Origin: Branchiostoma belcheri
Taxonomy: Eukaryota; Chordata; Leptocardii; Amphioxiformes; Branchiostomatidae
Assembly (NCBI RefSeq): GCF_001625305.1
Contig: NW_017803379.1
Coordinates: forward strand, 1,045,601 to 1,109,600
Direction: 5' to 3'
Length of the DNA stretch: 64,000 nucleotides
Position numbers and translations under genes: made by a program. How positions within the stretch are numbered: position 1 is the first letter of the stretch; the number at the start of each line of letters is the position of its first letter. This document shows positions 46,913 to 58,900 of the stretch, in pieces. The notes below the pieces were generated by a model. That model was not told the DNA's origin. It did not search any database and saw only the letters and a list, made by a program, of their open reading frames with translations.

Positions 46913-49900
46913 GTAAGTGACCCTTTGTCTATTCAGTGTATGTATAAAGCACTTTGCTGATGTTTGAAAGAGTCGTATCAACCAGTTTTAATGTCGTTTT
47001 CTTGTAAGATCTATAAGCAATCTTCATTTAGCCTTTCAGCAATGGAATGAACGGAAATTGAACTTAACGTTGACATCGTTACACAGTATTCATTCCCTAT
47101 AAAGGTAAGCTATGGCGTCGCCTGAACGTCAAATATTCCCCCGATGGGCCTTTAAATGGGGGAAGATCACGACCTTTTGGTGTTTAGTCGTCAATGGATG
47201 AAAAATGTCCATCTACCAGATTGCATCTAGCCAAATTTTGTACAAAGTTTATTACGTAAAACTCTATAGAAATACGTCATCATGCCAATCGGTCTGAATC
47301 AGATCTGTCTCTACAGAAGATAATATTCAACATTTCCTGAGCCGTTGAGCTCAGTAATATTTCAAATGTCCAAGGCTCGTGAAAATTGAGCCCCAATAAA
47401 GCTGCCATTTCAAAACGCAGTGCAGTTCCCTTTGATGGACTTCTTTAAACGAGGAACGAAGAAAGTATCAACACAGTAAAAGCTGTAAAATGCCAAATGG
47501 CCGTAAGATAAAATGGTTTCATTTTCTGGCAAGCTAATATACGATAAGTCGTTTGGTAGGTATATGACTTGGCAACGTAACAAGAACTAAATATTACATA
47601 ATTTTGATGTTCTGATATAGATGGTCAGGGATGTACGCGGAGACAGCGATGGTATTTAACCATATTTAAAGCGTCTGTTTTGCCATTACTATTCATAGTT
47701 GTACACCGGTTGATTTTTATTGATTGAGACAGAGGAATGCAGCCATGCTCGGAATTAGTTTTCTGCTCCGTAAGGCGACTCTATTTCACACAACAATCTG
47801 TCCGTCCTCTTCAACTTCAGTTTCACTTTCTTCTTGAATGAAGATTGTTTATAAATAATGCAGAAGAGTTGGGTCGAAATACCATCTCTATAATGGTAAG
47901 GCAAGAGAGTGGACCACTGTAGACGCCGATGTATCCTGCCCCTTACGTTTTTTATGGTTCCGTTGCTATTGAAAAACAGTAGTATTTTTTTTACAACTGG
48001 CGCTACAGTGAAGGTCTGCTGAAATTACTTGTCTGTACATCTGACAAGTGAAACAGTTTAATTGGACGTTTAGCAACGATTTATTGCACAGGAATTGGCA
48101 AAACGGATTGACCTTTTTTAAAATGAAATGTAAGAATTGGCCTGACCTCTGACCCCTCCATGCCAACATATTGGACTGGACAATGACAATGACTGGACTG
48201 GACAATGATGTATTTTTGTTATTATTACTATTTATTACTGTTATTGATTAATTACTGTGTTTTCGTTATTATCATTGCCATTATAATTCATTTATTGTTT
48301 TCGTTATTATCATTGACATTATAATTATTTATTGTATAATTTTTGTATGCTAATGTTATTATTTGTATGTGATTGTTGTACTGTGCTGTGTAATACAGGG
48401 CCCCGTTGAAAAGCAGTGCCATCACTGAATTGGGTTACCCTGTATAAAAATGACGGAAAATAAATAAAATGAATAAACCTTCAAATAAGTCCTGTATCAT
48501 CGACTATTGATGGCTCCAGTTTGAAGGAATTCTGAGTTGAAAAGTTCAATTTGATACTGCTTGAACCATTTCGTCAGTTTGTCAGTACATTTTAAAAGTA
48601 ACGTTTCTTTCAGAAAGAGATAGAGATAGAGATTGCACAGTAGTTCCACCGACTGGCATCCTGCCGCCAATCGATGATGTCTGAGCATCAGCGCTTATGA
48701 TACTCCTGTGACAACAGTAATTGGTCAGATTCTTTGCCAAAGCTGCCAGACATCGGCTGATAGCTTGCTTACAAGGGTGTACATCAATATTTCACGGTAC
48801 TTTACCGAAAGCTAATGGCACCATCAATTAGCTCGCAAAGGGAAGTGGGATTCACGCTCCGTACTTTATAGCAGAACTGTTCAAAGTCATTGCCACGCGC
48901 ATTCGTGATGAAGATATTGCTCTCTGCACCACGCGGCGTTGCCTTGAACCTGACGTCTTTTGAGTGGCACTGTTCATTTCCAGTTCGGCAGTTTGTTGAT
49001 TGAAAATTCCTTTGTAGATTTGGTGCAGTCGGCAGGCCGGCTCCGACAACTATAGCGTACTATTTCCCTCTCCCACTAGACTGTTGCTTATTCAGAGGGA
49101 ACCAAACATCAGAGGACTGTTTGGAAAACTGTTGACTGGGGAGACGTTACAAACTCTTATTATTATGTCTGAGAGCTTTCATGTTCTCAGTGGATTCCAA
49201 AGTGTGGGCAGTCATTTCCAACGGGACACACGAAGTCAAATGATTGTCCTGCCTAATGGACCTTTGTGTGTGTATGAATGGACCTCTGGTGTTATCGTTC
49301 TCTACATGACAACTTTAAATGTCAGCTTGCTATTAACGGATTAAAACGACTGAATCTACGTGGCTGTCTTCAAACATTTAAAGTAACATTAAAGTGCCTA
49401 TGTGTCATAAAATGTGGTTTGTGTTCGACGGTTTATTCCATCCAAGAACGTTTGAACAATATCAGCTGCATAGGTGTACTGCATACCGAGGTACTTAAAC
49501 CTTAATAGAGATCCAGTAACATACCCAAAATAAGCTGAAATGGAACACTTCAGCATTCTAAGTCAATTTACAAAAGTCCAGTTTGGTTTGTATTCTCAGC
49601 CTTTCCACTATTGTGTCACAATTACGAAAGTGACAAGAACATACCCACCATCCCAACTCAACGTATTTACTAACAAAGGCAGGGTGTAAAGCAATACACG
49701 TAGGTCTGAGAGCTTTATTCAGTTAAGTCTCAGTATTAGCTGCGGCTAGGATGTGTTACAGACCTCTTAGGCTGAACGTTTGAAAAAGCGTTGTTCCGCT
49801 GGGCCAACGCGGCGCCGACATTATCGCATTAGGGCAAGCCGCCAGCAGGACTACTAAAGAAAGTTGTGGGGCGCCAAAGAACTTCGCTGCTTTTTGGCGG

Positions 49901-52900
49901 AAAATTATATTTTCTTTCTCTTAGCGAGTTGAAGATGTATTTTGATCCTACTAGGATAAAGATGCAAATCATTGCTTATTGATACGTAAAAGCTTGTTAT
50001 ACACTATTTTAACAAGACAAAGTTTATCCTTGCAAATGTTGGCGAGGGTAATTTTCAGATAGAACACTGTGAGAACGATGCTTGCAGCTTGGATATTGTA
50101 ACAAAACACAACACAATGTATTTTTCAGGTTTGAATGAAACCACATTGTCGGCAAAACCGCTCCTGCCCCCGGAGTTTTCTTGCCCTCTTGGGGAATTCC
50201 GGTGCGGAAACTCCTCCGTGTGTCTGGAGCAGAGCAAACAATGTAACGATAAGGAGGACTGTGAAAATGGGGAGGACGAAAAACACTGTGGTAAGACTGA
50301 TTTCCATTAAAAACCGTAGTTGCAAGAACTTTTATGTCACCACTATTTTTCTCTTTGTATTGCTGACGGCCAACCTAGGCTTCGGGTTTAGTTGCCCAAA
50401 TGTATTTCTAACGCTGCGAGAAACAAAGTTTGTTTTTATGGGCATCGCTTATGACCATGAGAAATCAGGGTCCCACTTGCATACGATAGCTAATGTCTTA
50501 CAGATGTTATCGGAACATGAACACGGCATTACCCGCGTAAGCACAGCAGAGATAAGCGTGTAATGGATGTGAACCTACTTAAGACTATTTTTCAGGTACA
50601 CTTTCACGTGGTATAGATAAGGTAAGTAATATAGCAAAGTTGTATGGAACATCTTGCTAAATAACTTACAATTGTTGCTCTCATCATCAAATTCAGAGTC
50701 TGTTACACTTATACTCTTTGGGATGCAATCAATATTGTCTACTCCGCTGAGCACAACTTGTGCACTACAATACATATGAAGTGTTTTAATCCCAGTATTG
50801 AGAAGGTTTAAGTATTGAGAAGGTTTATGTGCACTAATATGCCTTTTTTTCCACAGGGGACGTAGGAGGTTGGGGACATAATTTCGACAAGACCGTACAA
50901 GTATCTAAACATGAACCGCCAAGACCCGACGTATGCAGTAAGTTCAAACTAAGTCATCCTGTGTTGGATATCCCATGTTTACCTGATGACAACTGTTCTT
51001 AATCTTCCACCTCCTACATTAGTGTAGGATTTTATGATATGGCTGTTGTACCCGATGGGTGTGTGTTTTTATACCACTCAGTTCTACCCGACGTGCCGGC
51101 CCCGTGTAACTGTACTCACGAGACCAGGGTGTACTGTGACGGGAAGGGACTACACACTGTACCGACTGACATCCCCATCAACACAACTAAACTGTACGTC
51201 AACCTGCTCAATCAACCAGCATATAGTTCAACAGTGTACACTAATGCATTCCCATGTGTAATTACTAATGGAGAATCGATTATTTGGTTTGGTTTATTAG
51301 ATGCCCTTAGGCCCATGAGGGTCTAATCTTCCAGGGCTCATTAGACAAGACGATGCAATACGTACATAAAACAGATATACACAAAAGCACAAATTACATA
51401 CAATTACAAGTTAAGAATTAAGAATTGAGGTCAGGGGATAAAAAAACGAATTATGTCTAAAATCAACAAACTATCAACAATAAAACTTGTGATTACTCAT
51501 TTCACTTCTGGCTTAATAATTGTTCTGTATGATATACAGGATATAGTTGCAACGATTGATCCCTATCTTTACATCTAGTCCAAGAGGTAGAAATGACGTC
51601 CATATGTTGTTGTTTCAGGTTCGTACAAGACAACAACATAACTGTCGTGATGAACGCATCCTTCGTCAACAACACAAAGCTGGTATCTCTGTAAGTCTTT
51701 AATTGGCATTGTAAATCTTATGTTGACTTCTACATAAGATATAGCAGAAGTAGTAAGCAATGGCTAGAACAATCATATTGTTTGTCAGTCTAGTTGCTCT
51801 CTTCAGGTTCATTCGGAGGTACATTCTGGTCATCAACAGTTTCACGACCCTGGAAACATACATAATGCAATCGACCGAACAGCAATTTGGGTTTACCTGG
51901 CCAAGCGTCACATTGAACACTTCAGATCGATACCAATGTCAGACCCTGTGAACCTCTACTGAACTTGAATGAGATAGCATCTGGATTGACTGACGTGTGG
52001 CAGAGGTTATATTGTGACTTTTATGCTGTGACAGCTGGCAAAATGGTATCTCCGCACATCTATATTGATTGGGAGGAAACAATGTTTCCTTTTTCATATA
52101 TTCATAGTTATTAATAGGGGCACAGGGGAAACACCCTTTAGCAATCATATCTGATAGAATGGTTCTCTGGTGTGATTGAATGGTTGTAGAATAAGTCATC
52201 TATGCTGTCAATTTGACGCTAATTTTGTAGATTCGAATTCTGTTAAGAAATTGCACCTCTTGTACTAATATATCCTGTTGGTGAAAATCTACAGAACACG
52301 CTAAGTAGAGGGTTTCGTGTGTACTGTACATACCTTATTTTCATTTTCAGGATCCTCGAAAGAAACAACATTCAGGTAATACAGAGAAATGCTTTCAAGG
52401 GACTCCGAAGCCTTACAAAGCTGTGAGTAGGGTATTTTGCTATTGACCTTTCCTGATGAGATTTTTATTGGTCCCTAAGCCAACCGCACTATGGTATTTT
52501 GGCACGAGTTTGCTGTTTCATAGTTTTCGAAATATCACTGGAGATCGCAATCCGTTAAATAACACGATCATTGACCCGTCCATTGGATTATTCTTGGCAT
52601 CAAAACCGGTCGAATCCCGTGAAACTGGCCGGATAGCACACAGTTGTATTGCGCTGTGCGCTGTACGTGTGGCAGGTTGAACCAATGCCAAACATCCTAC
52701 AGTTACGTGAGAGCTGCAGCGATTGTCATATCAACGCTTACAACCGCCAACGCACTATTCAAATCAATCACCTAGCTGTGCCGTAGGGCTGGAACTTTCA
52801 ATTTGAATAAAAATCACGTCAGATCAGTGACTACCGTATCTAACAATGAAAAGCTTTGTTGGCAGTTTTCAAGCTACTGACCGCATCTGTATATCTTTAC

Positions 52901-55900
52901 CACTATATCGCAAGAATTAGAAACACAAAGCCGTAGAACGACACCATTGTTGGCAATGGTTGATGATACCCTTTTCAGCAGAATGTTCAAACGATATTTG
53001 CTAAAATCGATCAAAATGCCCCTTGCCAACTCCTTTTTGGACAACAGCCATGAGGCATTTTGGTATTAGGATACGTGACTGACGGTAGGAGCTCTGTGGT
53101 GAATAAGAGTCAGCGATAGATTAGGATCTGAATGAAGACATTCGGATGCTAGTCATGGTCAGCTCCTACGTTGTTAGCGTACTAGAAAGCGCCAGATCTC
53201 GAGGATCTGTTGAAGGCCTATCACGCCTGTTCCGGTCCTTACCGTAATTGGCTATTACAGCTGACCAAGCGATTTTCAAAAGCAATCAACTTGGTTACTT
53301 AATCTCAACAACGGTTTTTTACGATGATGTCCTTAAGCTCTATACTAGGTACGTGATTTCCGCCCACTCATAGAATTACCCGTTCTGAGTTCAGGACGTG
53401 GCTGTTACAGATTGTCATCTTAATGAGTTTATTTGTTTTGAATAGATAGAAAACCCAAGAGAGCAAGCCTATTCAAATACACCAATGTTATCGTGTTATG
53501 TTCACCTTGTAGTAGCGTATAAAGGTCATAGGGAGAACCTGTAAATCTGTGAACCCTTTAAGTTGAAAGTAACTATTCTGTCGAGCCAAACCACACACTT
53601 CTGATCCATTTTGATAGAGTTGTATGTTATTCTGTTTCAGGTATCTGAATCACAACTACCTGGAGATGTTGGAACCTTTCACCTTTAAAGATCTGAGGAA
53701 TCTGACATGGCTGTAAATGTTTATATATTTACTGTGGTTTCTCTCGTTTCTAGATACTTTCAAGAAACAAATTTCACTAGTTTATTAGTTACAAAAGGTG
53801 AGATGCATCTGACTAAGCAGGAAATAAGTACGAGCAAGATGGCAAGTGGTCTACATATATGCATAGGTGAAGAAGTAGCTAATTATGTGTTTGAACTAGG
53901 AGTTGTGACAAATAGTTTGATGTTCATATTTTTGCTAAATGCACATATATCTGCAGCTGCATAACGTCGATAACATATTTTGCTCATATTTTGACTCAGG
54001 TACTTGGACAACAACAGGATAACAACATTACGTCACCAGACTTTCATCGGACTACAGAGTCTGTACTGGCTGTAAGTTTTTTTATTGGTATTTCGAAATA
54101 CAAAAACATGTACAGACAAGACATGAACAAAGCAAAAAGTAATAACGTAATGGTAACAGAGAAATAATCCACGGATCCAAAAATACAATCGAGATAAAAC
54201 AAGGATAACAGCAGGGAAAAAACCTCGAAATAATAGTAAGTTGGTAAGTTTCCGTATGTGAATGATGTTCTATAGGTAACATATCATTGCGATTCTTCTC
54301 ATGTTCCTAAATGTAGATCTCTAATTCGTTTTTTTAAATTTTCTGCCTTATCAGCGATCTGAGACAGAACAGAATTTCACAACTGAGAGGGGAAGTGGTT
54401 TGCGAGGATATGCCGTCACTGCAATGGATGTAAGTACCGTATTCATTCAATATGAGTTTTACAATAACTCAGCTTAGAGCTAAAATTAACACGTTTATAC
54501 TATAAGCACATAATATAAGCTAGTGTCGTCATAATGTTAAAAGTAATAATGATATGTTGACGAATATTTATTTGACTAGTATTTGATACCGTCACATAAA
54601 TCTCTGAATTGCAGGGAGCTGGACCAAAACAAGATCGAGCGACTCTATCCGGAAATGTTTGCCGGCTGTGCGAACCTCGAAATACTGTAGGTTTAGGATT
54701 CATTTGCTTAGTAATCGGAATTAGAATCTACCTCACTATCTCCATGGTACATGTCTGATATTGCTGTAGACCTAGTTATGGATACGCCCTCCGATAGGTA
54801 TAGTATATGTTTCAAAATGTCAACTCCATTACGCTCGACATTTCGTCTATTTCCATTGAAATGCTGCCTAACAAACTTTCAGAATTTGGCAAGGTCAACG
54901 CAGCATGCCTTTCATGCATCTTCGTGACATTTTCAGTGTCAATTCTAAATTCTTCAGCAAGCTGATCATGAAATCTCCATTGATGTGATCTTCTTTGCTT
55001 GTGTGAAGTCAATGAGTGTTATGATCCACTCAACATGGGTGCCTTGTTTATTCGACGGCCGCATTCGTCTTCACTTTATGACTGGATGCTTTGGCAAGCA
55101 AAAAAAATGATAGCGAGCAAAAAAAATGATAACGGTATTCCTTATGCTTATCATTATTGCAGTCTATATAGATATAACTACGTGTTACGGGTGCAGTCAG
55201 CGTCTCACACTTTCTCTATGCCTAGTTTTTAGAGTGCGTATCTTTAATCAGCCTCCTGATGTGGTTAACGTTTTGTCGTTACAGCCGGTTGAGGAACAAC
55301 TCCATTACGAGCATCACCAGACGTGTGCTGGATACTTTATCAGGCCTGGAAGACCTGTAAGTAAACGGTTAAACTGATGACGATAGTTTGTATAACAAGG
55401 CTCATCAAGCAAGAAATATTTTGAAGAATACAAAGAACCTTTTGAGTTAAAAAAATCCAAAAGAAGCACATTTTTGTACCTTTGTCCCCAACAGTGACTT
55501 ATCATGGAACCAGATCAGCGAGTTCCCAGATGCTGCCTTTCAAAACATGCAAGTGCTGTTGTCATTGTGAGTACATCATCCATACGCATTCAACATTATG
55601 GCTTGTGAATTGAATGTATTGTATCACTGAATACTTATTTAACTGTCTTCAGATTCCCTACATTTCCTTTGAAAATGATATTGTTACTATCAACGCAAAC
55701 TCTACTCTCTGATTACCATCAATGTGATTTGTATTATAATGGCTACGACCTTCGTCTGATTTTACCCAGGGACGTGTCGATGAATCCGATAGAGAGGCTG
55801 CAGCTGGATCTGTTTGATGGACTAGTAAACCTGACGTCACTGTAAGGACTTGTCTATAGCAAACTAGACACCTAGCATCACCTGAAATGTGGTGTCTATG

Positions 55901-58900
55901 CGTATTAATCAATTGCATACATCTATATCCATGTTCCTTTCTGTGAAATATGAAGGCTACTGATAGGTGCATCTTCAATTGTTTTGTCGTTTTTCATTGA
56001 TTGTGTTTTCTAATCCAGTTCAGTAGACATAACATATATTACCCGTGTTTTGCAGTGATCTAAGGGGACTGACGATCCACAACATCTCCTATCGCCTCTT
56101 CAGAAAGTTGAAGAATCTTAACTTCATGTACGTTTTTCATTCCATAATTGCTGCCCCATGATGGATATTGCTACGTGTTGATCAGTGATATTCTAAGGAA
56201 ATGTTTTCTGATGTCAATGCAATCTGTCGATAATCCTTGAGGTCGTCACACTTGTATCAAAGATTACATGAGAAAATCAATGTTCGGGAGATTCCAATCA
56301 GTTATATATATATTATGCAATATCACGTCTGAGTAGCATCATCTCATTAAGATTCTTAAACTGATCTCCGCATGGTAACACTGGACCCGTGGGCTGTTTT
56401 CTGTCGTCCTAAAGCTTGTTCAAAACAGTTCTGAAGGGCATAAACCTTAGATTTGGTGACTAAAGTGACTGCTTCTCATCAGATGAAACATTGACTTGAG
56501 TTTCTCTTGATTCGCGGTCCACAGCTACTTCAGCCAGTTCCGGTACTGCGGGTTCGCCCCTCACGTGCGCATCTGCAAACCCAACACGGACGGCATCTCG
56601 TCGTTTGAGAACCTGCTGGCTAACGTCATCCTGCGCATGGCAGTCTGGGTAGTCGCCATCCTCATCTGCCTCGGCAACACGAGCGTGATGATCGGACGGT
56701 CGGTCATGAAACAGGAGAACAAAGTTCACTCTCTCTTCATCAGGAATCTGTGTGGTGAGCTTTGTTCTTTGACAAATAAAGTTGACTAGAATTTCAAGAC
56801 ATCCTTGGCCTAGACAATAATGGTGGAGCTTTCGAAAACGGAGTCAAACTACAACAATACATTACAGATAATGCTTTCTGATTCGTAAACTGAACAGGCT
56901 GACATGGCCGGCATGGTATGAACTGGGGTATTTTAATCAAGAATTACAATATTTCTTTTTTTATTTCACTCAGCGTCTGATTTAATAATGGGGATATACC
57001 TTTTGATCATCGGGTCCAAAGACCACGTGTACCGCGACGTGTACAACCAGTACGCGCAGGAATGGAAGCAGAGCTACAGCTGCCACATCACGGGATTCTT
57101 CGGCATGCTGTCCGCCGAGGTGACGGTGCTGCTGCTGACCTACATGTCCGTGGAGAGGTTCCTGTGCGTGGTGTTCCCCTACCGGGAGAGCCACCCCAAC
57201 GTCCGGCAGGCGGGGACCGTCATCGCCATCATCTGGGTCACCGGGCTGACACTCGCGGCAATGCCCTTCACGTCGTCTACGTACTTCGGCAACTTCTACG
57301 GCAGCAACGGCGTATGCTTCCCGCTGCACCTGCACGAGCCGTACGGCGCCGGCTGGGAGTACAGCGCCTTCGTCTTTCTCGGGATCAACTTCACCTCCTT
57401 GACTATAATCTTGTGTGCGTACATCGGGATGTTCATCTCCATCCATCGCACAAGGCGCTCGGTGAAGTCCCCGCTGTCTCTCCTCAGCGACATGTCGTTT
57501 GCCAAGAGGTTCTTCTTCATCGTGCTGACGGACTCCCTGGTCTGGATTCCCATCACTGTGCTGAAGTTCCTGGCTCTCACGAACGCACCTATTTCAGGTA
57601 AGCAGCCAGCGTGTTAGTTGGTACACACGAGGATCGAATTCAATTGATGTCACCAGAAACGTCTGGTGACTGCAAAGCAGCTTGCTTTTAAACCCTCCCA
57701 CACCTTTTTGCCATGCAAATCCTTCACGTTCTTATGATGCATGCAGCATCATTGTTGACCTGCATTTTTACCTACACGATTCTTTATTCTATTTCATTCT
57801 GCAGGTTCCATGTACGCCTGGATCGTGATCTTCATCCTGCCGATTAACAGCGCCATCAACCCCATCCTGTACTCCCTCACCACACGGACCTTCACCAACA
57901 TGCTCGGCAACCTGGTGGAGAAGAGCCCCTTCAGGCCTGTCAAAGCCAAGTGTGCTTCAGACGGTGGGCACAGAGATGAAGGTGAGGTATCAATACATGT
58001 TCCAATAATATTTCAACTGAAAAAATGGTGTTCTGTTACCAGGCTATTCAGATGGTACAGAAATAGTTAAGATGGTTATAACTTCCTTGCCTATCATATA
58101 CTTATGAACAGTCTTGATTGAAAATCTAGAGCAATATACCTATTAGTCTAAAAGTAGAAACATTTGTGGAACTTCGTGTACTAACAATCATCAGGATTCG
58201 TACACAATGTCATTGTCAATAACATTGTTTATACCGTTACCAAAGCTCGTTTCCCATGTTGTTGTTGCATGCTTATGTTACTAATTCACGAGATGTGGCA
58301 TTTAGAGTTTTTAACATTCGTTGCCTGTAGTTTCGGCGATAACGGGTACCACAGGGCTGCCTCTCAAGCACACCAGATACCACAGAGGTACAGGCGTATG
58401 GTTGTTGTTCACCATCTGTTTATTGTCTTTCGTGTTGTTGTGCAGTGTCTGTGTTTATTTGTCTAAAGTAAGGAGGAATTGCAAAGAATCGATAATTTTT
58501 ACGACCTTCAACCAGATTAGAATCGCCTCACAATATCAGACCTAGTTATTGTTTTATGCTTTTGAAACCTGTTTCGTGTCTTCTGTACTTTTTTTATTTA
58601 TTATAACATTTAGTAACAAGACAGGATGACGACATACTCAAGCTACAATGCTTATGTTTGTGTCGTCATCGTTACAAAGATATATACATGTAGTCACAAA
58701 TACAGACATGGAAAGCATAAGAGTAATAAGGTAGACTAAAGTAAGCCGCATTATAACTTAATCATATAATATGTATCAAATATATAACAGTATATGCAGG
58801 TAAATGATAAGTGAGTAAGTAGGCATTCCAAGTCAATCAACAAACTGGTAGGATAAGAAATTGATGGTTACTCAAATCTTTCCGTTTCTTTTATAAACAA

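Noticed and set aside
51760..51951. Possible extra LRR exon after acceptor tcttcag at 51806
   Set aside because: No donor occurs at the required 72-nt spacing and the translated frame lacks the LRR pattern; the neighbouring exons already join in phase.
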